Positions 17,602 through 25,392 of a DNA stretch of 33,744 nucleotides are shown piece after piece. Both the position numbers and the translations under genes were made by a program. Below the pieces are notes generated by a model that searched no databases, was not told the DNA's origin, and was given only the letters and a program-made list of their open reading frames with translations. The stretch is taken from NCBI GenBank assembly GCA_021802045.1, contig JAKABB010000020.1, positions 1-33,744 on the forward strand. The letters run 5' to 3'. This DNA comes from a bacterium. GTDB taxonomy: Bacteria; Chloroflexota; Dormibacteria; Aeolococcales; Bog-877. How positions within the stretch are numbered: position 1 is the stretch's first letter; the number at the start of each line of letters is the position of its first letter.

Positions 17602-19341
17602 TCAGGACGAGGGCGGCTGCGCGCAACCGCTCGAATCCAAGGACATCAGGGGCCCGATGTCGGTCCCGTAGACGTGGATGTGCCCGATCGCCAAGGGGTA
17701 CGGCTGACCGTACTGCTTGACGCCGCCGAAGGTGGTGCCGCTGGTGACGTTGCCGAACTCCCAGACGCAGCTCTTGGTCTGGGTCCAGTAGGGGTAGAAG
17801 CCGCCGGGGCCGGGAGGAGGCACCTGGCACCCCACGCCGGTGAGGATCTGGCAGCGGTAGTCGCTGAAGCCGTTGTCGGCCTCGAACTGCACCTGCGAGT
17901 ACCCGATCTGCCGGCCCTGGGGACCGGTCACCGGCGGCTGGATCTGCATGGTCGAGGGGACGTTCGCCGTCGGAGTGGTGCCCGTGGGCCAGTCCTGCCG
18001 ATAGTAGGGCGTGCCGTCGAAGTCCAGGTCTCCCCCGTTGAAGAAGTTGAGGCAGCCCGTGACCACGTTGGGCGCCACCGTCTCCCCGCCGGACGCCGCG
18101 CCCCCATGGGTGTCCCCCTTCTTGAAGCAGGGCCCGTCGCTGTGGGCGGCCTCGATGGGGCTGGTGGAGGCGGGGGCGTTGGTGCCGTCGCTGCTGGTGG
18201 CACTCTCGTACGCGCCGTGGCAGGAGGTGTACATCGTGGTGCTGGGCACCGGCCCGCTGAGGGTCGAGCAGGGGGTGAAGTGGCCGATCTCGAAGGTCGT
18301 GCTGATGTCCGTCTGCAGCGCCGCCCAGGGCACCACGTTGCCGGCCGCGGCGGTCTGGTACTCCGGCTGGAAGTTGAAGGGGTAGCCGTGGCAGTTGGCC
18401 AGGTTGGTGTTCATGAACCCGTTGGCGGCCGAGGCCTGCATGTACCCGGTCTGGTGGGTGGTGAGGTCCTTGACCACCGCCATCAGGGCCTGCCCACCTC
18501 CGGGGGCCGGGGCGTCGAAGATGCGGGCCTGGATGGTGTCGCCGGGCTTCATCATCAGGGTCTGACTATTGGGAGTGAAGCTGGCCAGGCTGGCCAGCTG
18601 CGGGCTGGGCGCGCCGGTGGGCACGCCGTTGCGCTGCAGGAAGGCGAAGTTGACCGGCTCGGTGCAGTTGGGATTGCAGTAGTGGAAGTACTGGGTGCAC
18701 TCCAGGCTGTCGAGGGTCAGGGCTCCGCACCAGTACTTGTTGTTGCAGCTGATGCTGTCGGCGAAGGGGGCGAACCCCGGGGGATAGAACTGCAGCTCCA
18801 TGAAGGCGCTGCCCCCGCCGGGGTAGGAGCCGTTGCGGGACGGCGCGTTGGCGTCGCTCCTGGGGGTGCAGGACGTCTGGGGGTAGGAGCGGGGGTCGCA
18901 AAGGGCCATCGAGAACCAGGGCGCGATCGAGAGTTCGAAGAAGTGGGTGACGGCCGTCGCCGGCGAGCTCGTCGTCGGGGGCGCCGTGGGATCGACCGGC
19001 AGGGTCTGGGTCCAGGTCACATTGTTGCCGGACCCGGCCGCCCCGGAGACGAAGCGCAGGTTAGGCTCGTCGTGCCCGATGTAGTAGCCGTTGTCGTAGA
19101 AGCGCCCGGAGCTGCTGCCGTGGGGATCGGTGCAGGGCAGGGTGGTCTTGATCGACTGCTGGATCGGGCTGTACCCGTTGCAGTCCAACTCTCCGTGGGC
19201 CGCGGGGGCCACACCGCTGCCGCCGGCGGCGGTCGCCGGGGTTGGCCCGGCGGCCAGCTGGGTCGCCAGGACCATGACGGCCGTGGCCGCCACGCCCGCC
19301 AGCCGGGGCCAGGCTCGGAGTCGTGCGAGGGGCTGTCGCAT
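17602..19341 (-). CDS. Large Cys-rich secreted protein, function unknown
   Basis: The 579-residue product has a clear Sec signal: MRQPLARLRAWPRLAGVAAT, a hydrophobic core (AVMVLATQLAAG) and a likely cleavage after TPATAA. The mature part holds 18 Cys, many in xC/Cx pairs (SISCNNKYWCGAL, LECTQYFHYCNPNC), consistent with extracellular disulfides. It is rich in Gly, Pro, Thr, Ser and aromatic residues, with no membrane anchor or sorting motif. SAFMELQFYPPGF and DLDFDGTPYYRQDWP look like beta-sandwich or Ca-binding-like segments, but I recognise no family. ATG at 19341 has GGAGG at eight bases; an upstream ATG (19365) is the alternative. Large codon-biased frame, so surely real. Confidence 0.88.
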   Translation of the reverse strand: MRQPLARLRAWPRLAGVAATAVMVLATQLAAGPTPATAAGGSGVAPAAHGELDCNGYSPIQQSIKTTLPCTDPHGSSSGRFYDNGYYIGHDEPNLRFVSGAAGSGNNVTWTQTLPVDPTAPPTTSSPATAVTHFFELSIAPWFSMALCDPRSYPQTSCTPRSDANAPSRNGSYPGGGSAFMELQFYPPGFAPFADSISCNNKYWCGALTLDSLECTQYFHYCNPNCTEPVNFAFLQRNGVPTGAPSPQLASLASFTPNSQTLMMKPGDTIQARIFDAPAPGGGQALMAVVKDLTTHQTGYMQASAANGFMNTNLANCHGYPFNFQPEYQTAAAGNVVPWAALQTDISTTFEIGHFTPCSTLSGPVPSTTMYTSCHGAYESATSSDGTNAPASTSPIEAAHSDGPCFKKGDTHGGAASGGETVAPNVVTGCLNFFNGGDLDFDGTPYYRQDWPTGTTPTANVPSTMQIQPPVTGPQGRQIGYSQVQFEADNGFSDYRCQILTGVGCQVPPPGPGGFYPYWTQTKSCVWEFGNVTSGTTFGGVKQYGQPYPLAIGHIHVYGTDIGPLMSLDSSGCAQPPSS

Positions 19342-20021
19342 CGCGATGTCCTCCAGATGAGACATGGCGGTCGGCGCCCGTCCCAGTCCGGTGCTGGACC
19401 CGGTGGCCGACACAAGTGCCCCCCCTGGTCGCGCCCCCCCACCGGTCCCTCAGCTGTCAGGCAGTTCTGGCACCTCCACAATCCACCTCGCCCCCCGGCG
19501 CCCGCACTGGGGCCGGTGACGAATCGGTAACGGCGAGTCGGAGTCTAGCGGCCGGGCCCCGTCGTCGCAAGAGGTCGGAGACCGGGACCGGCCACCGGCC
19601 GCGTTGAGGGGCTACCGCCACCGAGCAGACCGCCCGCTGGACCGTCACTTGGCCCCGGCGGCACCGCCAGGCCCCGCCACCGAGGCCCCGGCAAGCCCTC
19701 GCCGGCGGTCGGCCCATCCCGGCAGCGGCGGCGGCGCGGCCGCGTCGGTCGCCGGCGCCTGGGCTCCGGCCACCACGCCGATGGCCGTCAACCCCGGAGG
19801 GCTGCCCAAGCCGTCGCGGCCTTGCTGGGGCCGGGCAATGGCGGTGGCTCGTGGGACCCTCAGGCGGTCAATGCGACGGTCGACACCGTCGGCGCCGCGA
19901 TGTCCTTGTGGCGGGCCCCACGGCCGCCGGACCTGGCCCGCGGGGGCTTGGTGGCACCACCCTCAGCGGCCATGCGGACGGCGGACCCGAGCAGCGTTGC
20001 GCCCGACCGCCGTCGCCAGGT
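19342..20021. other. 680-base region with no supported gene
   Basis: Holds the upstream region of the secreted-protein gene (19342-about 19500) and the 3' flank of vapC. Open frames on both strands are Pro/Arg-rich and show no family motif or ribosome site. No tRNA, hairpin terminator or riboswitch consensus was recognised. Confidence 0.5.
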
Positions 20022-20414
20022 TCAGCAGAGCACCACCGACCGCGTCGCATCCAGCCCCACGACGTCTTGCGGGTCACTGGTGACAACTGTTGCGCGCAGG
20101 CGACGGGCCAGCAGGGCAGCGCTCGCGTCCACCACGTCGGTCGTGCCGGTCAACCCGCAGAGAGCGCCGGCGGCTTGGGCCTCGGGGAGGTCGAGGGGCG
20201 TCACCTCAAGACTGGCGGAAGCGATCAGACGGGCCAGCCGCACCTGGCGGGCTCCATCCCGCCACACCTGCGCCACCACTCCGGCCGGGGCGTGAAGCAG
20301 CCCCTCATTCGTGACGGCCAGCTCCACCAGCCGAAGCATGAGCCTGTCGTTGCGCTCGAAGGCGATCAACGCCCCGGCGTCGAGCACTACAGCCCGAGGG
20401 CCCGCCGAGCCCAC
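20022..20414 (-). CDS. vapC: VapC-like PIN-domain toxin
   Basis: PIN-fold RNase-type toxin. The 130 residues contain VVLDAGALIAFERND (first acidic site), APAGVVAQVWRDGARQVRLARLI, GTTDVVDASAALLARR (further Asp pair) and VVTSDPQDVVGLD, the standard order for the actinobacterial VapC group whose middle motif is AQVWR. The Asp residues of the metal site are present. GTG at 20414 is given as start; GTG at 20387, overlapping the vapB stop as TAGTG, is an alternative that would drop nine residues. The antitoxin gene in front of it is interrupted by an IS110 element, so the toxin may be silent, polar-blocked or still neutralised by a C-terminal antitoxin fragment. Confidence 0.88.
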   Translation of the reverse strand: MGSAGPRAVVLDAGALIAFERNDRLMLRLVELAVTNEGLLHAPAGVVAQVWRDGARQVRLARLIASASLEVTPLDLPEAQAAGALCGLTGTTDVVDASAALLARRLRATVVTSDPQDVVGLDATRSVVLC

Positions 20415-20523
20415 GCGTCCTGGTCTTCAGTCGGGGGCCCCACTTCAGCCCTCATCTCAGCCAGCAGCTCGGCCAGCGCCTGGCGCCTGACCTTCTCCTC
20501 CATCGCTTGGTCGACCCATGCGC
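20387..20523 (-). pseudogene. vapB: 3' part of vapB antitoxin, cut by IS110
   Basis: Encodes the C-terminal 44 residues of the antitoxin: AWVDQAMEEKVRRQALAELL and then AEMRAEVGPPTEDQDAWARR plus ALGL, the amphipathic toxin-binding region typical of VapB. The first two bases complete the Ser codon begun in the other fragment (21905-21995). It could still be translated alone, from ATG 20503 (38 residues) or from a TTG at 20557 inside the element (56 residues), giving a toxin-binding peptide without the DNA-binding part. Confidence 0.85.
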
Positions 20524-20528
20524 TCTCT

Positions 20529-20541
20529 ATGAAGAGGGGCC
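20529..20541 (+). repeat. Subterminal inverted repeat, transposase-distal end of IS110
   Basis: ATGAAGAGGGGCC matches in 12 of 13 positions the complement of GGTCCCTCTTCAT at the other end (21887-21899). Both sit a few bases inside the core dinucleotides (3 and 5 bases), the arrangement of the IS1111 subgroup. Confidence 0.75.
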
Positions 20542-20544
20542 GGT

Positions 20545-20550
20545 TGTCAA
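20545..20550 (-). promoter_or_regulatory. Outward-facing -35 box near the IS110 end
   Basis: A perfect TTGACA points out of the element. In the excised circle it would lie exactly 17 bases before GAGAAT, formed by joining the two ends through the GA core. In the integrated copy the same spacing gives GAGAGC, a poor -10. Confidence 0.6.
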
Positions 20551-20788
20551 GTCCCAAACATTAGTTCGTATCCGACGCCCTCCCGCGTGAGTCGGGGGAC
20601 CGCGGGCGGGCCCGAGCGCCCGTCGCGGCGGCTCCGCACATGGACCGAGCCGGGCTCATCTCTCTATCGCCTCCTGGCGGAGGACCATGTCGGGTGGGAG
20701 CCTCGTGCCGGTAGCCCATCTCAGGGGAGGGCCGTCATGCGGCCAGAGCGAATCCGGGGGGCCTGCCGGCACGAGGGGGCGTAGCGGG

Positions 20789-21829
20789 TCATGCGGCCAC
20801 CGTCGCCGACGGCCGGGCGGGCGCGAACGGCACCTGGCGGGTGAGCATGTACCACATCGCCTCCGCCAGGGTCCGGGCCAGCTCCACCCGGGCCACCTTC
20901 TTGCCCCGCTGCCGCCCCAGCCGCTGGGCGGTGCGCTGGTAGTGCGCGGCATACGCGGGATGGCGGGCCGCATGGGTGGCCGCCTCGATCAGCGCCCAGC
21001 GCAGGTACTGGGGGCCGTTCTTGGCCAGCGACCCGCGGTGGTCCTTGCCCCCGGACTGGTACACCGTGGGACACAGCCCGGTGTACCCGCACAGCTTCTT
21101 CGGGGAGGCGAACCGGCCGATCTCGCCCAGCTCCGCCGCGATGGTGTACCCCAGGATCCAGCCCACCCCGGGGATGGTCATCAGCAACGGCACGTACGGG
21201 TGGTCCACCCCCGTGGCCCGCAGGGTCGCCTCCACCGCGTGGATCTGCTGATCCAGGGTGTCGATCAGCGCCACCGCCGCCCCCACGTCGCTCGCCCAGG
21301 GCTCGGGCAGCGCCAGCTGGGCCAGCAGCGCGCGCCCCCGGGCCCCGAACAGGTCCGCCACCGGGCACGGGTGGCCGAAGGCCAGCAGGCTGGCGTGGAT
21401 GCGGTTCTTGAGCGCGGTGCGATGGCGCACCAGGTGCAGCCGCCACCGCGCCTGCTCCCGCTCCGCCCGCACCCGCGGCGGCGGCAGCCAGATCGCCGGC
21501 ACCAGGTCCCGGCGGGACAGCTCGGCCAACACCCGGGCGTCGATGCGGTCGGTCTTGCACGCCAACGGGGCCAGCCCCTTCACCTTCTGGGCGTCGGCGA
21601 TCTCCACCGACCAGCCCGCCAGCTCCAGGGTGTCGTGGACGAAGCGGGCCCCGTTCATCGACTCGATGACCCCCAGCACCGCCGGGCCATACCGGGTCAT
21701 GTGGGCCACCATCGCCCCCAGCCCGCTGGCGTCGGGCACCCAGGCCGAGACCTCGACGGTCGTGCCGGCCTCATCCAACACATGCACGTCCAGTCGCTGC
21801 CGACTCAAATCCATCCCGATGTGCAACAT
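20789..21829 (-). CDS. IS110-family DEDD transposase (RNA-guided recombinase type)
   Basis: The 346-residue recombinase starts MLHIGMDLSRQRLDVHVLDE. The RuvC-like domain carries the DEDD residues: Asp7, Glu56 (LGVIESMNG), Asp94 and Asp97 (CKTDRIDARVLAEL). A helical middle follows, then the C-terminal Tnp_20 domain with LMTIPGVGWILGYTIAAELG, GYTGLCPTVYQSGGKDHRGS (catalytic Ser region) and KNGPQYLRWALIEAA. The gene appears intact. ATG at 21829 has AGGAGG ten bases upstream; a longer start would use sequence of the short left end. In the integrated state it has no obvious promoter. Confidence 0.93.
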   Translation of the reverse strand: MLHIGMDLSRQRLDVHVLDEAGTTVEVSAWVPDASGLGAMVAHMTRYGPAVLGVIESMNGARFVHDTLELAGWSVEIADAQKVKGLAPLACKTDRIDARVLAELSRRDLVPAIWLPPPRVRAEREQARWRLHLVRHRTALKNRIHASLLAFGHPCPVADLFGARGRALLAQLALPEPWASDVGAAVALIDTLDQQIHAVEATLRATGVDHPYVPLLMTIPGVGWILGYTIAAELGEIGRFASPKKLCGYTGLCPTVYQSGGKDHRGSLAKNGPQYLRWALIEAATHAARHPAYAAHYQRTAQRLGRQRGKKVARVELARTLAEAMWYMLTRQVPFAPARPSATVAA

Positions 21830-21886
21830 TTCCTGGGGGCCTCCTGGGGGGTTGGTTCCGATGAGAACCCATGTTCCCACCGGGGA

Positions 21887-21899
21887 GGTCCCTCTTCAT
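21887..21899 (+). repeat. Subterminal inverted repeat, transposase-proximal end of IS110
   Basis: GGTCCCTCTTCAT, partner of 20529-20541 (12 of 13 positions). Five bases separate it from the core at 21905-21906. Confidence 0.75.
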
Positions 21900-21904
21900 G
21901 CCAT

Positions 21905-21995
21905 TCAGGGACGGAGCGTCGCCGTGCGCCACGGCCTCTCCCGCCGCGGCCAGGACCTCTGGCCGCACGGTGACCGTCACACGGGACCGCTGCAT
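21905..21995 (-). pseudogene. vapB: 5' part of vapB antitoxin, cut by IS110
   Basis: Starts ATG at 21995 and reads MQRSRVTVTVRPEVLAAAGE then AVAHGDAPSL before the element begins after one base of the next codon. RVTVTVRPEVLAAA is the DNA-binding beta-strand and first helix of VapB-type antitoxins. Joined to the 3' part it gives a 75-residue protein of normal length. As it stands the frame runs a further 44 codons into the element, so any product would be a DNA-binding head with an unrelated tail. A GGGAG site lies about 12 bases before ATG. Confidence 0.85.
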
Positions 21996-22629
21996 ACGAT
22001 CACCACACTCCCGGTCCCCGCGGCCCGCACCCGGTGCGCAGCCCCACCTCAGACTGCCCGCGCCGCGACATGACCGCGGTCCGGCCGCCGATCGTCTCGC
22101 GGGTCAGGCGGACGCCCTGGCCGTCGGCCCGGGCGAGGCTCCCGGACAGCGGGGGCAGCGAGCGGTCGGCGGATACGCTGGCCGACCGCTGGAGAGTCCC
22201 CGCCCCGGGCGGAGATGGTGAGCCGACTGGAGCGCGGCGACCACCGGCACCGCTCGCTCACGGCCGAGCGCGCCCATCTGGGCGTCGTCCGCCCCGGCCG
22301 CGCCTTGTGGCCGGAGACCGCGTGGGGGAAGCCCGGGCACTGCTGCCAGCCGACCCTCCCCTGCCGCACGACCCCTTCGACCAATGGAACCACGCCGCCA
22401 CCCGAACGACCGTGAGCCGCCAGCTCACCGCCGCCGGGGCCGACCGCCTCCCTGAACAGTTCGTGAACCCCCGCCAGTCCGAGCGAATCGGAGCCGCCAC
22501 GGAGCGGGCGTCAGCCACCGCCGGGGCGATCCCGCTCCATCACGCGACCCCGGCCGGGCCTTCGAGGCCCACACCCCGCCCGCTGCCCAGCGGGGCGGCC
22601 GCGGGAACCCAACTCACGACCGCGGGGTC
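21996..22629. other. 634-base region with no supported gene
   Basis: Lies between the vapB start and the 3' end of the GltD-like gene. It must hold the original vapBC promoter. A CCCGCT/AGCGGG hairpin at 22579-22594, about 35 bases after the GltD-like stop, may terminate that operon. The open frames on both strands are compositionally poor and match nothing I recognise. Confidence 0.45.
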
Positions 22630-24255
22630 TCAGATCCTTTCGGGCTCCATCACGATCGCTCCGCAGGGGCACTCCTCGACGCAGATCCCGCAGCCCTTGC
22701 AGTAGTCGTAGTCGAACTGATACCGCAGCCCTGGGCCCAGCTTGCGCACCGCATTGTCGGGACAGACACCAAAGCAGTTGTCGCACTCGAAGCAGTTCCC
22801 GCAGGAGAGGCAGCGGCGGGCTTCGAAGAGGGCATTCGACTCGTCGAGCCCGCCGACCACCTCGTCGAAGGTCGACTGCCGGCGGACCAGGTCGAGCTCG
22901 GGTCGCACCGTCTTGGGTGCATCGGCGTAGTACCAGGGGTTGAGCAGGCTGAAGACGGCCAGCGGAGGCGGGGGTGCCGCCGCCGGCGCCGCGCCCCGGA
23001 GCCACGCGTCGATGGTGCGCGCGGCGCGCTTGCCGTGCCCCACCGCCACGGTCGCCGTCCGCTCCCCGGACACCATGTCGCCGCCCGCAAAGACCCCGGG
23101 ATGGCCGGTCGCCATGTCCGGCCCCACCTGGACCACGCCCTCTGCCACCGTCACGTCCGTCACCCCCTGCAGCAGGGACAGGTCCGCCTCCTGGCCCAGG
23201 GCGAGCACAAGCGCGTCGGCCAGGAGCTCCTCGAACTCTCCCGTCGGCTGGGGGAAGCCCCGCTCATCGAGCACCATCCTCTCCAGGAGCAGCTTGCCGG
23301 CATCGGCCCGGGCGACGGTGGCGAGCCACTTCATGCGCACCCCCTCCGCGGTGGCCTCCTCCACCTCGGCGTCCTGCGCCGGCATCCGGTCACGGGTGCG
23401 CCGGTAGACCACCACCGCATCAGTGGCCCCGAGGCGCCGGGCGGTGCGCGCCGCGTCCATGGCGGTGTTGCCACCGCCGTAGACGACCACCCGCCGGCCG
23501 AGCAGCGGCGGCCGCTCGTCAGCCGTGCTCCGCAGCATGGAGAGGGCGTCGAGCACGTGGGCGGTGTCCCCGGCAGGGATGTACGCGTTGCGCCCGATCT
23601 GGGCACCCACCGCCAGGAAGACGGCGTCGAAGCCCTCTGCCGTCATGGCCGCCGGGACATCGGTGACCGTGCGGCCGAGCTGGAGCTCGACCCCCAGGGC
23701 GAGGATGCGGTCGATCTCGGCCTGGAGGACGTCGCGCGGCAACCGGTAGGCGGGAATGCCATAGCGCATCATCCCGCCGGGCAGAGCCGCGGCCTCGCGG
23801 ACCGTCACCGCGTGCCCCCGCCGGCGCAGGTGGTAGGCCGCCGATAGGCCGCTGGGCCCGGAGCCGCAGACCAGGATCCGCTTGCCCGACGAGGGCGCCG
23901 CGGCCGCCACGCGCCAGCCGTGCTCGATGGCCTGGTCGCCGAGGAACCGCTCCACGGCGCTGATGCCGACGGCCTCGTCGAGCTGGCCGCGGTTGCAGGC
24001 GGTCTCGCACGGGTGATAGCAGACCCGGCCCGTCACCGCCGGCAGCGGGTTCTCCTCCATCAGCTGCCGCCATGCCGGCTCGTAGGCCCCCTCCTCGGCG
24101 TGGTACAGCCACCGCTGCACGTTCTCGCCGGCCGGGCAGGCCTCGTTGCAGGGTGGTAGACGGTCGACGTAGACGGGCCGCTCCGTCCGCCACGCGCCGG
24201 TCCGGTTGGCCAGGCTGGAGCCGACGTCGAGGGTGATGGCGAAGGGCTCGGCCAT
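22630..24255 (-). CDS. GltD-like NAD(P)H-ferredoxin flavoprotein with fused 2[4Fe-4S] domain
   Basis: A 541-residue electron-transfer subunit. The N-terminal Fe-S domain has PPCNEACPAGENVQ (C36, C40) and CYHPCETACNRG (C79, C83, C87), as in glutamate synthase small subunits. FAD loop GSGPSG (131-136), GGMMRYGIPAYRLP, NAD(P) loop GGGNTA (260-265) and GVFAGGDMVSGERT follow. The C-terminus adds a ferredoxin: C488, C491, C494, C498 and C519, C522, C525, C529 (two CxxCxxCxxxCP sets). ATG at 24255 overlaps the porB stop by one base. It likely replaces the missing PorD-type ferredoxin subunit and links the oxidoreductase to NAD(P)H. The gene is not next to gltB, so glutamate synthase is unlikely. Confidence 0.9.
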   Translation of the reverse strand: MAEPFAITLDVGSSLANRTGAWRTERPVYVDRLPPCNEACPAGENVQRWLYHAEEGAYEPAWRQLMEENPLPAVTGRVCYHPCETACNRGQLDEAVGISAVERFLGDQAIEHGWRVAAAAPSSGKRILVCGSGPSGLSAAYHLRRRGHAVTVREAAALPGGMMRYGIPAYRLPRDVLQAEIDRILALGVELQLGRTVTDVPAAMTAEGFDAVFLAVGAQIGRNAYIPAGDTAHVLDALSMLRSTADERPPLLGRRVVVYGGGNTAMDAARTARRLGATDAVVVYRRTRDRMPAQDAEVEEATAEGVRMKWLATVARADAGKLLLERMVLDERGFPQPTGEFEELLADALVLALGQEADLSLLQGVTDVTVAEGVVQVGPDMATGHPGVFAGGDMVSGERTATVAVGHGKRAARTIDAWLRGAAPAAAPPPPLAVFSLLNPWYYADAPKTVRPELDLVRRQSTFDEVVGGLDESNALFEARRCLSCGNCFECDNCFGVCPDNAVRKLGPGLRYQFDYDYCKGCGICVEECPCGAIVMEPERI

Positions 24256-25382
24256 CAGCCCGCCCCGGTGGGGGAGCGCGGGGACGCCCCGGCGGGATCG
24301 GCCCCCGCCGGGGCGCGGTCGCCGCTCCCCCGCCCCTGGTCCTCGTCGTCGCCGCCGTCGAGCAGCCCGAAGCGGCGCACGTTGCGGTCCGCGATACGCT
24401 GCAGCCCCCCGATCAGGTCCGGCCGGGCCGGGGCGCCCGAGGCGGTGAACAGGTGGGCGTAGCGACCCTGGGGACGGAGGTACTCCTCCACCGGCTGGCG
24501 GTGGCGAATCCTCGAGACGCGGACGACCTCGCCGTGCTCGGCCTCGAGCACCGGGAACAGGCCGGTCTCCTTGGCCAGGCGGGCCAGGCGAACGGTGTCC
24601 CGCGGCGCCGAACCCCATCCCAGGGGGCAGGGCACCAGCACGTGGAGATAGCGCGCCCCCCGCACGGCCATGGCCCGCTCGACCTTGGCCTCCAGGTCGT
24701 GGAGGTCGGCAACGGTGGCGGTCGCCACGTAGGGGATGTCGTGGGCGATCGCCAGCAGCGGCAGGTTCTTGCCCTGGCCGAAGGGGTTCCCGGGCTGTGG
24801 GCCCACGGCCTCGGTGGTCGCCGTCCGGGCCGCCGGCGGGGTGGCGCTGGAGCGCTGCACCCCGGTGTTCATGTAGGCCTCGTTGTCATAGCAGACAAAC
24901 AGGACGTCGTCATTGCGTTCGAACATCCCCGACAGGCAGCCGAAGCCGATGTCCACCGTGCCCCCGTCGCCGGCCTGGGCGACGACGCGGACATCGGTGC
25001 GGCCCTGGGCCCGCAGCGCCGCGGCGACCCCGGTGGCCACGGCCGGGGCGTTGCCGAAGAGGGAGTGGAGCCAGGGGACTCGCCACGAGGTCTCCGGAAA
25101 GGGCGTCGAGAACACCTCCAGGCAGCCGGTGGCGTTGACGGCGACCATCTGCCCCCCGGTGGCCCGCATCACCGCATCGAGGGTGTAACGCGCACCCAGC
25201 GCCTCGCCGCAGCCCTGGCAGGCACGGTGTCCCGAGGTGAGCGAGTTGGCGCGTCGCTCGTCGGCCTGCACGGTGCGCAGCGCGGGATCGAGCAGGCGGT
25301 TCCCGGCCGCGAAGCTCCCCACCTGGTAGAACTTGACCCCCTCGCGCGAGGCCGGCGGGTCGGCAGACGGCGGGCTGGTCAC
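24255..25382 (-). CDS. porB: 2-oxoacid:ferredoxin oxidoreductase, beta (TPP) subunit
   Basis: Thiamine-diphosphate subunit of a pyruvate-type ferredoxin oxidoreductase. Of 375 residues, ACQGCGEALG (C55, C58) and NATGC (C87), with VPCPLGWG further on, supply the [4Fe-4S] cysteines. The TPP motif is GDGGTVDIGFGCLSGMFERN (from 138) with CYDNEAYMNTG. This matches PorB of the four-subunit enzymes. A Gly/Asp/Pro-rich tail of about 40 residues at the C-terminus is extra. GTG at 25382, ten bases after porA stops. Substrate (pyruvate or another 2-oxoacid) cannot be read from the sequence. Confidence 0.93.
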   Translation of the reverse strand: MTSPPSADPPASREGVKFYQVGSFAAGNRLLDPALRTVQADERRANSLTSGHRACQGCGEALGARYTLDAVMRATGGQMVAVNATGCLEVFSTPFPETSWRVPWLHSLFGNAPAVATGVAAALRAQGRTDVRVVAQAGDGGTVDIGFGCLSGMFERNDDVLFVCYDNEAYMNTGVQRSSATPPAARTATTEAVGPQPGNPFGQGKNLPLLAIAHDIPYVATATVADLHDLEAKVERAMAVRGARYLHVLVPCPLGWGSAPRDTVRLARLAKETGLFPVLEAEHGEVVRVSRIRHRQPVEEYLRPQGRYAHLFTASGAPARPDLIGGLQRIADRNVRRFGLLDGGDDEDQGRGSGDRAPAGADPAGASPRSPTGAG

Positions 25383-25392
25383 GGCCGGCCCC

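Larger units (their letters stand above)
20526..20788 (-). ncRNA. Candidate bridge RNA region in the long non-coding end of the IS110 element
   Basis: IS110-family elements encode a bridge RNA in their longer non-coding end. Here that end follows the transposase stop. On the transposase strand it has a perfect 11-bp stem (CCTCGTGCCGG at 20776-20766 with CCGGCACGAGG at 20711-20701) enclosing a GGCCG/CGGCC hairpin and the word CCCTGAG (20726-20720), identical to the reconstructed target across the core. Further on, ATAGAGAG (20667-20660) repeats the element's own end across its core (20530-20523). These fit target and donor guides, in the known target-then-donor order. No expression evidence. 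Confidence 0.45.
20524..21904 (-). mobile_element. IS110-family insertion sequence (IS1111-like ends), 1381 bp
   Basis: Boundaries come from the split antitoxin: excising 20524-21904 joins codons for ...APSL to SAWVDQ... in frame. The dinucleotide TC (GA on the coding strand) occurs at both junctions (20524-20525 and 21905-21906), as expected for the shared core of IS110 recombination, with no other target duplication. It contains one DEDD transposase gene, a short 75-base left end, a long 263-base right end, and subterminal inverted repeats. Confidence 0.85.

Noticed and set aside
19414..19560. Riboswitch in front of the secreted-protein gene
   Set aside because: GC-rich hairpins are present but no core of a known riboswitch class was recognised.
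22034..22705. Plus-strand 223-codon frame downstream of vapB
   Set aside because: Pro/Arg/Ala-rich, no motif, no ribosome site and overlaps the 3' end of the GltD-like gene; typical of GC-rich chance frames.
22630..24255. Glutamate synthase small subunit
   Set aside because: The GltD-like core is present, but there is no gltB neighbour and the C-terminal double ferredoxin plus coupling to porB point to an oxidoreductase subunit.
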